From Clostridium yunnanense (GTDB taxonomy: Bacteria; Bacillota; Clostridia; Clostridiales; Clostridiaceae), in contig NZ_JAENHN010000010.1 of assembly GCF_016595795.1 (NCBI RefSeq), positions 186,001-250,000 on the forward strand: 64,000 bases of DNA, written 5' to 3'. Below the pieces are notes generated by a model. It searched no databases. It was not told the DNA's origin and was given only the letters and a program-made list of their open reading frames with translations. Both the position numbers and the translations under genes were made by a program. This document shows positions 56,830 through 64,000 of this stretch, piece by piece; positions within the stretch are counted from its first letter, which is position 1; each line of letters opens with the position of its first letter.

Positions 56830-58674
56830 TTGAATTTTAATTTATTAGATAAAAATAAAATTAGGACAGCATACTTTGCACTTAGCATTAAGAAAAGGTT
56901 GATAATATATTTTATCCTATCTATTTTCATTCCAACTTCTATTATTTCTTTAACGGTTTATAACAAATCAAAGAATATAATTAGTAAAAAGATAGATTTA
57001 TCTATAGAAAAAAATTTAGATACAATTTCAGAGACAATGTTGCAAAAAATAGAAATAGTTGATGATATATCAACTTTGATAACTTATAACTCAAGAATAT
57101 TGGACATGTTATCTTCTCCAAAAGATAAAAGTACAGTGGCTATAATAAATGAGATCAATGAATTAAATAAAATATTAGATGATTATTATCTTTTTGGATC
57201 TTCTTATGTAAGAGGAAACGAATTGTTTCCTAGAATTTATATGGTAGACAGGCAGGAGTATAATCAATATAACATATCAGATAAAGTCTATGACATAAGT
57301 AATATAAGTGATATAGATTGGTATAGATGTCTCCCTAATGAAGCTTTTACAATAGCAGGAATAGACAAAATTGATAGTGTAAATGGAAACATAAATACTA
57401 TAAAATTTGCTAGAAGATTGTATAGAACAGATAATGTAGTAAATCCATATGCAGCTCTACTAACAATAGATATGAGAGCTGATTATTTTGATGATATATT
57501 AGAAAAATCTAAGATGACAGCAGGAAGTAGTGTTTTTATAATTGATGATAAAAAACAACCTATTTCTAAAGAAAACGTTTTAGTAAATGATGTTATAAAA
57601 AATAATGATATAAACTTAAGTGGAGAAGGGGATTCTTACCACTCTTATGTTGAAAATATTAATGGGACTAAGATGTTAGTGTCAGTTAAACATATAGACA
57701 AGCTTAAATGGAACATTGTATCTATTTCACCAGTTAGTGAGTTGAACTCAGAATTAACTTCCTTTAAAGAGGTTATGGGATTAGTTATACTTATATGTAC
57801 AATAATTGCAGTAATAGCTGCATTAGTTTTGTCAGAAGATTTTTCAAAACCTATAGCATACATGGTGAAATCAATGTCAAATGTGAAAAAAGGAGATTTC
57901 AATGTTGATTTATCCTATAAGAGAAAAGATGAATTTGCTTTTCTTATAAGTCAATATAAGGATATGATGAGGCAGATTGAAGAGCTTATAGATAAGCTTT
58001 ATGTAAGCGAACTTCGAAAGAATAAAGCCGAATTGAAGATGAAAGATGCTGAACTTAAAGCCTTACTTGCTCAAATTAATCCACACTTTTTATATAATAC
58101 TTTAGATTCAATAAATTGGCTAGCCATAAAGCATAATGTTTCCGACATAAGCAGCATGGTAAAAAATTTATCGAATTTTTTCAGATATAGTCTTAATAAT
58201 GGGAAAAATATAATAAGTTTTTCTGATGAAAAAATACAGGTTGAGAGTTACCTGCAGATACAGTGTGCTAAGTTTAAAAAAAGATTAGAATACTATATAG
58301 AGTTTCAGCCTGAAATCAATGACTGTTATACAGTGAAATTGATATTACAACCTCTTGTGGAGAATGCAATAATGCATGGAATAGAAGAAAGTGGAAGAGC
58401 AGGTTTTATAAGTATAGTTGGAACAGTTATAGATGGTGAAATTGAAATAAAAGTAAGCGACAATGGTTTAGGTGCAGATGTAGATAAATTAAATAAATTC
58501 TTAGAAGATAGCAGTATCAAATCTAAGTCCTTAGGAATAAGAAATGTGAACGATAGAATTAAGCATTTTTTTGGTGATGATTATGGAATTAAATATTATA
58601 AGAATAAAAACTATGGAATTACTGCTGTTTTAAGATTAAAGATAGTTAAGGATGTGGGCGATTCTAATGCTTAA
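56830..58674 (+). CDS. YesM-type sensor histidine kinase
   Basis: 614 residues: TM1 at ~20-45, an extracellular dCache-like sensor to ~300, TM2 (VILICTIIAVIAALVL), HAMP, and a His_kinase domain with LAQINPHFLYNTLDSINW (phosphoacceptor His) and the ATPase boxes VENAIMHG, DNGLGAD. It senses an extracellular sugar or its transport state. It starts at TTG (56830), with GAGGAG nine bases upstream; the frame can be extended to 56797 but without a site. It overlaps the regulator gene. Confidence 0.9.
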   Translation: MNFNLLDKNKIRTAYFALSIKKRLIIYFILSIFIPTSIISLTVYNKSKNIISKKIDLSIEKNLDTISETMLQKIEIVDDISTLITYNSRILDMLSSPKDKSTVAIINEINELNKILDDYYLFGSSYVRGNELFPRIYMVDRQEYNQYNISDKVYDISNISDIDWYRCLPNEAFTIAGIDKIDSVNGNINTIKFARRLYRTDNVVNPYAALLTIDMRADYFDDILEKSKMTAGSSVFIIDDKKQPISKENVLVNDVIKNNDINLSGEGDSYHSYVENINGTKMLVSVKHIDKLKWNIVSISPVSELNSELTSFKEVMGLVILICTIIAVIAALVLSEDFSKPIAYMVKSMSNVKKGDFNVDLSYKRKDEFAFLISQYKDMMRQIEELIDKLYVSELRKNKAELKMKDAELKALLAQINPHFLYNTLDSINWLAIKHNVSDISSMVKNLSNFFRYSLNNGKNIISFSDEKIQVESYLQIQCAKFKKRLEYYIEFQPEINDCYTVKLILQPLVENAIMHGIEESGRAGFISIVGTVIDGEIEIKVSDNGLGADVDKLNKFLEDSSIKSKSLGIRNVNDRIKHFFGDDYGIKYYKNKNYGITAVLRLKIVKDVGDSNA

Positions 58675-60283
58675 GATGGTAATTGCGGATGATGAAACAC
58701 TAGTACGAGAGGGTATAATAAATATTATTGATTGGAAGGAGTATAATATAGAAATTGTAGGAGAAGCCTCAGAAGGTAAGGAAGCTTATGATTTATGTAC
58801 TAAATTGAAGCCTGATATATTGTTTACAGATATAAGAATGCCATTTATGGATGGGTTAGAGGTAACAAGAAAGTTAAAGAATGAAAATGAGAATATGAAA
58901 GTAATTATTTTTAGCGGAGTTCAAGATTTTGCTTATGCTAAGAGTGCAGTGGATATAAGTGCAGAGGGGTATATTTTAAAGCCACTTGAAATAGCTGAAC
59001 TAAAGGATGTAGTAAATAAGGTTGTAGGGAGAATAGAATTAGAAAAAACAAATAAAAAGAAAATGCAAGAGCTTAGAGAGCAGCTTAAGGAAAATATAGT
59101 TGCAGCCAATGAGAAATTTTTGAGAAATCTTTTATTAGGAACTTTTACTAGTAGTGAAGAGATTGAAGAAAAATTAGATTATTTTAATAATCCATTTAGA
59201 AGTGATGGCGATATTATAGTATCAGCACTTACAATTGATGACTATACTCAAATAAAGCAAGTCTATGCCGAAAAGGATAGACAGTTATTAGAGTTTGCTG
59301 TAACAAATGTTATAGATGAGATTATTAACTCTAAAACTAGCGGTGTCAGTATATGTATGAATGAAAATCAATTTATTTCTATATTTAATTGGCCAGAGGA
59401 GAAACTTTGCGAAACAAGTGACATCTTTGATGAAATAACCATAAAGCTAAGAGCACTTTTAAATGTATCAGTTTCAGTTGGAATTAGCAGGAGTGTAAAC
59501 AATATTCAAGACATACCTTTAGGGTTTAAAGATTGTATAAGTGCTTTACAATATAAATTCTATACAGGTAAAAACTCTATTCTAAATATAACTGATATAG
59601 ATGATAGTTATATCGAAATAGAGTATATTGATTTTTATGAAATTGAGACAAAACTTATTAACGCAGTTAAAGTCGGCGATATATTAGAAACACAAGGCAT
59701 AAGTAAAGATATATTTAAGAAATTAAAGTCAAATAATACCTACAAAATGGACTATATACAATGTATATGTTCCGAAATAATATTGATTTCATCTAGAACC
59801 ATTTATGAATTAGGTGAAAACTTAAATAATATAATACAAGATAAAACGAAAATATTAGATGATATACAAAATATTGAAAATATATTTGTTCTGGAAGAAT
59901 ATATGACTGATATATTAAGAAAATTAGCTGAATATTTTTCTAAAAAACATACAAGAAAGAATGATAAGATCGTATTAGATATTAAAAGGCTTATATGTAG
60001 TCAATATATGAATGACATAAGTGTCAATAAGATATCACAGATGATATATCTATCTCCAAACTATATAAGTTTAATATTTAAAAGAGAAACAGGGGTTACT
60101 ATAACTGATTATCTCACTAGTATAAGGATGGATAGAGCTAAGGAACTTTTAAAAGACACAGAATTACTAATACAACAAGTGTCAGAAATGGTTGGATATG
60201 AAGATGCATCCTATTTTAGCAAGGTATTTAAAAGAACTACTGGAATCCACCCTTTAAAATATAGGTCGTTTGTATGTAATTAG
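58667..60283 (+). CDS. YesN-type response regulator with AraC DNA-binding domain
   Basis: 538 residues: receiver with Asp in LFTDIRMPFMDG (~54), Lys in LKPLE, a central helical region, and a C-terminal AraC HTH (VNKISQMIYLSPNYISLIF; MVGYEDASYFSKVFKR). It is the partner of the upstream kinase and the probable activator of the transporter/GH130 operon, whose promoter lacks a -35 box. The start is ambiguous (ATG at 58652, 58667 or 58676). Confidence 0.9.
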   Translation: MLKMVIADDETLVREGIINIIDWKEYNIEIVGEASEGKEAYDLCTKLKPDILFTDIRMPFMDGLEVTRKLKNENENMKVIIFSGVQDFAYAKSAVDISAEGYILKPLEIAELKDVVNKVVGRIELEKTNKKKMQELREQLKENIVAANEKFLRNLLLGTFTSSEEIEEKLDYFNNPFRSDGDIIVSALTIDDYTQIKQVYAEKDRQLLEFAVTNVIDEIINSKTSGVSICMNENQFISIFNWPEEKLCETSDIFDEITIKLRALLNVSVSVGISRSVNNIQDIPLGFKDCISALQYKFYTGKNSILNITDIDDSYIEIEYIDFYEIETKLINAVKVGDILETQGISKDIFKKLKSNNTYKMDYIQCICSEIILISSRTIYELGENLNNIIQDKTKILDDIQNIENIFVLEEYMTDILRKLAEYFSKKHTRKNDKIVLDIKRLICSQYMNDISVNKISQMIYLSPNYISLIFKRETGVTITDYLTSIRMDRAKELLKDTELLIQQVSEMVGYEDASYFSKVFKRTTGIHPLKYRSFVCN

Positions 60284-60338
60284 AGGCATAATATTCAAAC
60301 TTAGATTTTATAAATAAATTTTAAAAGTATAAATAAGA

Positions 60339-60388
60339 GGTTGCTCTAGATGTATTATATATCAAGAGCAATCTTTATATTTTTTTTG
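60339..60388 (+). terminator. Terminator after the response regulator gene
   Basis: GGTTGCTCTAGAT pairs with ATCAAGAGCAATC (near-perfect), followed by a long T-run. Confidence 0.85.
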
Positions 60389-60922
60389 TATAACAAAGCA
60401 ATTTCAAGAGTTTAATAATAATAGCATAAATAACAAAAATCGACAAAAGGTACTAAAGTATGTTGAAAGTATGGTAAATGATATGTTAAAATTATAGAGA
60501 TAAAGTATTTTAAAAGTAAAAGGTGAAAAATTTAACTTTTAAAGCAAAAATTAATGACAAGCTTTGATATAATTTTTTATCAAATAGCAAAAGAAATTTT
60601 GAAATTACACGAATAATTTAATAGTAGCAATACCTATAAAAGCACCGCTAAAAAAGTGATGCTTTTTATATAGCGATAATATCTATTAAAGTAAGTATAA
60701 AGTAGGCTGTCTAAAAATATATAGGTTAAGGTCTATTATATGGGAATCGATATAGTTAACTGGGTGGTAATGAAACAAAAATTATTGTTTCTATATATTA
60801 CATTAATCCATTTATTGATTGGTAGTTCTAAATTAATACTTACTATGATATGATAAATTTATGAAAATTGCGAAAAAAATAATAATATGTCGAATTGGTA
60901 ATTTTACGAGGAGGATGAAATC
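60389..60922. other. Long intergenic region before motA
   Basis: No gene is seen. An isolated hairpin at 60638-60667 (AAAAGCACCGC with GTGATGCTTTTT) is terminator-like but has no gene in front, so a short untranslated RNA might end there. No flagellar sigma factor box is recognisable. Confidence 0.4.
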
Positions 60923-61708
60923 TTGGATATTTTTCTAGTCATAGGAGTTATAACAGGTCTTCTATCAATTGTAGTAGGAATGATTGTAAAGGGGGCAAAC
61001 ATAGCTGTATTATTAAATCCAGCGGCAGCAATAATTATTCTAGTAGGAACATCAGCAGCGGTAATGAACTCTTTTCCTAAAAAGGAATTTCTTAACATTC
61101 CTAGACTTTTTGGAAAACTTTTCAAAGGAGATGAAAAGGAAGACCCTGCAGAGATAATAAAACAGATAGTAGAGATGGCTCAAACAACTCGTAAAAATGG
61201 GTTATTAGCACTTGAAAGTACTGTGCAAGCTATGGAAAATAAATTTATGAAAAAAGGGTTGGAAATGGTTGTCGATGGTGTGGAGCCAGCTGATATAGTT
61301 GAAGCCTTAGAGATTGAAATTGATGGAACGGAAGAAAGACACAGAGCAGGAGCTTCAGTATTTACTACAGCTGGTGGTTCGGCACCTACACTAGGAGTTC
61401 TTGGAGCCGTTGTTGGTCTTATAGGAGCACTTGGTAACTTAAATGATACTGAAAAGCTAGGACATATGATAGCAGGGGCCTTTGTTGCTACACTTTATGG
61501 TATATTCTTCGGATATGTTGTTTTCCATCCATTTGCATCAAGACTTAAAAGAAAGTCTCATGAAGAAATAAGTACAATGAAGATTATACTTGAAGGTATA
61601 CTAGCTATTCAGGCTGGAAAGAATCCTAAGAGTATTGAAGCTAGATTAATAGGTATGCTAGAACCTAAGGAAAGAGAAAAAGTTATTAGTGCAAATGCTG
61701 AAAAGTAA
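60923..61708 (+). CDS. motA: Flagellar stator protein MotA
   Basis: 261 residues with four helices. Helix 1 has VIGVITGLLSIVVGM, and helices 3-4 have TLGVLGAVVGLIGAL and FVATLYGIFFGYVVFHPF. The cytoplasmic loop has EERHRAGASVFT and the charged residues used to turn FliG. It forms the proton or sodium channel of the stator with MotB. The start is TTG (60923), with GGAGG eight bases upstream; an ATG in another frame nearby is a decoy. Confidence 0.93.
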   Translation: MDIFLVIGVITGLLSIVVGMIVKGANIAVLLNPAAAIIILVGTSAAVMNSFPKKEFLNIPRLFGKLFKGDEKEDPAEIIKQIVEMAQTTRKNGLLALESTVQAMENKFMKKGLEMVVDGVEPADIVEALEIEIDGTEERHRAGASVFTTAGGSAPTLGVLGAVVGLIGALGNLNDTEKLGHMIAGAFVATLYGIFFGYVVFHPFASRLKRKSHEEISTMKIILEGILAIQAGKNPKSIEARLIGMLEPKEREKVISANAEK

Positions 61709-61720
61709 AGGAGATAAGTG

Positions 61721-62497
61721 ATGAAAAAGAAAAAAGAACATCATGAAGAGCATGTAGATGAAACTTGGCTTATACCTTATGCGGACATGCTTACACTCCT
61801 ATTGGCACTTTTTATAGTTATGTTTGCTATGAGTAAAGTAGATTCGCAAAAGCTTCAAAGGCTTAGTGCTGAGTTTAATGTTATATTTTCAGGTGGATCT
61901 TCTGTTATGTCCGAAGGTGGAACTGATACCACTGCGGTTGTCCAATCGCAAGCAGCCAATGCAGGGACTTCAACAGAGAAATCTAATACACAAAAAGAAG
62001 AAGATACTATGAATCAACTTAAACAAAGTTTAGAATCAGAAATCGAAAGTAAAGGATATGCTGAAAAGGTTAAGGTTGAGCTTAATAAAGAGGGGTTAGA
62101 AGTATCTATACAGGATGCAGTGCTCTTCAATTCAGGAGATGCACAAGTATTGCAAAATGTAAATCCACTACTTATCGAAATATCCAAAATGGTACGTGGA
62201 CTAGATAATGAAATTAAGATTGTAGGACATACAGATAATGTGCCTATAACTACAAGTAAATTTAGATCAAACTGGGACTTAAGTGCAATGCGTGCAATAA
62301 ATGTTATGAATTTTATGGTTAACTCAGGTGGAGTAGGTACTAATAAAATTTCTATACAAGCATATGGTGAATATAGACCTAAATATAGTAACGATACCGC
62401 TGAAGGAAGATCTAAAAACAGAAGAGTTGAAATTTTTATAATTCGTAAATATGCACAGCCTACAGATACAAGTGGTACAACAACAGAAAAAAAATAA
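61721..62497 (+). CDS. motB: Flagellar stator protein MotB
   Basis: 258 residues: single helix with the ion-binding Asp in WLIPYADMLTLLLALFIVMF (Asp about 23), a linker rich in Ser/Thr/Gln, and an OmpA-like peptidoglycan-binding domain (VLFNSGDAQV, VGHTDNVPI, NWDLSAMRA). It anchors the stator to the wall. It is separated from motA by 12 bases; ATG at 61721 is favoured by GGAG spacing over GTG at 61718. Confidence 0.93.
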   Translation: MKKKKEHHEEHVDETWLIPYADMLTLLLALFIVMFAMSKVDSQKLQRLSAEFNVIFSGGSSVMSEGGTDTTAVVQSQAANAGTSTEKSNTQKEEDTMNQLKQSLESEIESKGYAEKVKVELNKEGLEVSIQDAVLFNSGDAQVLQNVNPLLIEISKMVRGLDNEIKIVGHTDNVPITTSKFRSNWDLSAMRAINVMNFMVNSGGVGTNKISIQAYGEYRPKYSNDTAEGRSKNRRVEIFIIRKYAQPTDTSGTTTEKK

Positions 62498-62502
62498 TTT
62501 AC

Positions 62503-62537
62503 AAATCGCTGAAGTGACTTACTTCAGCGATTTTTTT
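62503..62537 (+). terminator. Strong terminator of motAB
   Basis: AAATCGCTGAAGT and ACTTCAGCGATTT are perfectly paired (13 bases, loop 5), followed by TTTT. Confidence 0.93.
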
Positions 62538-62668
62538 GTGCATCTATCTTTCCGAATGTATACTAGGAACATTTGATAGGCAAATAGGTTGTTTTTATTT
62601 CTAATTAAGTCTATTGAAAAAATTACATGAATAAAATTTATAGGTAATCAATTTATTGAGAGGCTCAG

Positions 62669-63541
62669 ATGTCCAAGAAAAGATGTCAAAGAGAATTAAT
62701 AGAGTCTACATTGAAAAATATAGAAAACAATCAAATTAAGAAAACTAATCTTATCTGGCTGGAGGCATGTGGTTGTTCTGGAAATATCATTTCACTTTTA
62801 GATGCAAGCACACCAGACGTTTCGTATTTTATAACACAAATGGTTAACATTACGTACAATAACAGTATTATGGGAGCAGAAGGTGAAAAAGCCTTTGAAA
62901 AATTTCTAGAAACCTTGGAAACCGATTTTATACTAGTTGTTGAGGGAGCTATATCTACTAAGGATAACGGCAGCTATAATATTGTAGCTGAGTATAATGG
63001 AAAGCTTATATCAGGTTCAGAAGCAGTAATTCTTGCAGCAGGCAAAGCGAAATATATTTTAGCTGTTGGAACCTGCTCATCTTATGGAGGAATATCAGCT
63101 GCAAGTCCTAATCCTTCCTCAAGTGTAAGTTTACCTGAATTTTTAAATGAGCAGTTATATAAAGTTATAAGAATTCCAGGATGCCCTGCAAATCCAAGAT
63201 GGGTGATAAGTACTGTTGCACATTTAATTTCATATGGTATACCAGAACTAGACTCTGAAAATAGACCATTATTTCTATATGAAGACACTATTCATACCTA
63301 TTGTTCACGAAGATCCTTTTTTGATAAAAAGATATTTGCAACTAAACTTGGGGATAAGGAATGCATGTACCAATTGGGCTGTAGAGGTCCTATGACGAGG
63401 GCTGATTGTGCTTTGAGAAAATGGAACGATCGAATTAATTGGCCGGTAGAGGATAATACACCTTGTATTGGATGTGTAAACAAAGGTTTTCCAGATAAGA
63501 TGGAGCCTTTTATAAGTTATCAAGAGGTGGTTAAGAAATGA
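62669..63541 (+). CDS. [NiFe] hydrogenase small subunit, no Tat signal
   Basis: 290 residues. The N-terminal cluster motif is WLEACGCSGN, then VGTCSSYGG and IPGCPANP complete the proximal [4Fe-4S] site. The distal site uses IHTYC and QLGCRGP, and the C-terminal motif is PCIGC. It begins directly with the mature domain: no twin-arginine signal is present, so the enzyme is probably cytoplasmic or membrane-attached on the inside, unlike periplasmic uptake enzymes. The GCSGN form resembles HupS-type small subunits. It overlaps the large-subunit start by four bases (ATGA). Confidence 0.9.
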   Translation: MSKKRCQRELIESTLKNIENNQIKKTNLIWLEACGCSGNIISLLDASTPDVSYFITQMVNITYNNSIMGAEGEKAFEKFLETLETDFILVVEGAISTKDNGSYNIVAEYNGKLISGSEAVILAAGKAKYILAVGTCSSYGGISAASPNPSSSVSLPEFLNEQLYKVIRIPGCPANPRWVISTVAHLISYGIPELDSENRPLFLYEDTIHTYCSRRSFFDKKIFATKLGDKECMYQLGCRGPMTRADCALRKWNDRINWPVEDNTPCIGCVNKGFPDKMEPFISYQEVVKK

Positions 63542-64000
63542 GTGAGAAGATAGTCATAAATCCAATTACTAGGATAAGTGGGTTCATGCAGGTTGAAGTT
63601 GTTATAGAGAAAAATACGATAATAGATGCAAAAACTAATGGCTTTTTATTTAGAGGCTTTGAAGAAATGCTAAAGGGAAGATCTCCTCTGGATGCAGTTT
63701 ATTTTACTGAAAGAATATGTGGGATTTGCTCAACAGCTCATGGATATGTATCTTCCGTAGCCCTTGAAAATGCATTAGGGGTTAAACCAGATGAAAATGG
63801 AAGTTTACTTAGAGATGTAATGCATGGATGTGAGTTTTTGCAGAATCATATAAGACATTTTTATCAATTTACCATACCTGACTATGTGAAAGTAGATATC
63901 AATCCTGCTAATGACAATATGAAGCAGTATAAATTACCAAAAGATATAAACTCGAAATTAAACGCACATTATATACAAGCTTTTAAATATAGTAGAGAAG
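63538..64000 (+). CDS. [NiFe] hydrogenase large subunit, 5' part (cut by window end)
   Basis: The first ~154 codons of the large subunit. After IVINPITRISG comes the L1 motif ERICGICSTAHG with two of the four Cys that bind the Ni-Fe centre. The gene runs past the window edge, so the C-terminal Cys pair and any maturation cleavage site cannot be seen. It is translationally coupled to the small subunit. Confidence 0.93.
   Translation, partial: MSEKIVINPITRISGFMQVEVVIEKNTIIDAKTNGFLFRGFEEMLKGRSPLDAVYFTERICGICSTAHGYVSSVALENALGVKPDENGSLLRDVMHGCEFLQNHIRHFYQFTIPDYVKVDINPANDNMKQYKLPKDINSKLNAHYIQAFKYSRE

Overview
This window looks like chromosomal DNA from a low-GC, Gram-positive, anaerobic Clostridium-type bacterium. 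Supporting signs are the AT-rich sequence, strong AGGAGG ribosome-binding sites with occasional GTG/TTG starts, sortase-anchored surface proteins, a cohesin/dockerin pair, a T-box leader, a c-di-GMP-I riboswitch, ferredoxin-like Fe-S proteins and a [NiFe] hydrogenase. Species cannot be fixed from the sequence. I saw no rRNA, tRNA, CRISPR array, transposase or phage gene.

Layout. 0-2.3 kb: a small TSUP permease, a quinol-monooxygenase-like protein, and a two-gene flavoprotein operon whose promoter is bracketed by a palindromic operator. 2.6-9.2 kb: a two-gene surface operon behind a Fur-box-like promoter. It encodes a secreted 1444-residue protein with an internal dockerin and three 322-residue repeats, then an LPKTG-anchored protein carrying a cohesin. 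9.5-13.2 kb: two Fe-S proteins and a YibE/F membrane protein. 13.6-18.1 kb: a 1508-residue wall-anchored tandem metallophosphatase. 19-24.2 kb: a BceRS-BceAB-type peptide sensing/detoxification module with an extra membrane-anchored protein. 24.4-28.2 kb: an SDR oxidoreductase and a valyl-tRNA synthetase of archaeal-like type behind a valine T-box.

28.5-35 kb: two adjacent secreted beta-1,3-glucanases (GH64 and GH128), each carrying a calcium-type beta/gamma-crystallin domain, then an azoreductase, a lipoprotein and a GH1 6-phospho-beta-glucosidase. 35.2-38.4 kb: a MarR regulator followed by ArsA - small protein - ArsA, with shared candidate operators. 38.6-47.4 kb: AraC regulator, RpiB-like isomerase, MATE exporter, L,D-transpeptidase, a c-di-GMP-riboswitch-controlled secreted protein, a KdgF-like cupin and a large beta-helix/CBM secreted protein. 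47.7-60.3 kb: a carbohydrate-utilisation locus: PocR-AraC regulator, FAD oxidoreductase, CUT1 ABC transporter without ATPase, GH130 phosphorylase/hydrolase, SGNH esterase and a YesMN-type two-component system, with a cre site in front of the transporter. 60.9-64 kb: motAB, then the small subunit and the start of the large subunit of a [NiFe] hydrogenase.

Taken together this is a polysaccharide-degrading, surface-decorating anaerobe. Extracellular glucanases and a beta-helix enzyme open up polymers, ABC and phospho-sugar routes take up products, and surface display uses sortase and cohesin/dockerin contacts. A family of about 105-bp imperfect palindromes (ends AGATGWACCACTTC) is scattered through the intergenic regions from 28 to 57 kb and has at least seven copies. 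The least explained items are the iron-linked cohesin/dockerin pair, the ArsA doublet with its small partner, and that palindrome family.
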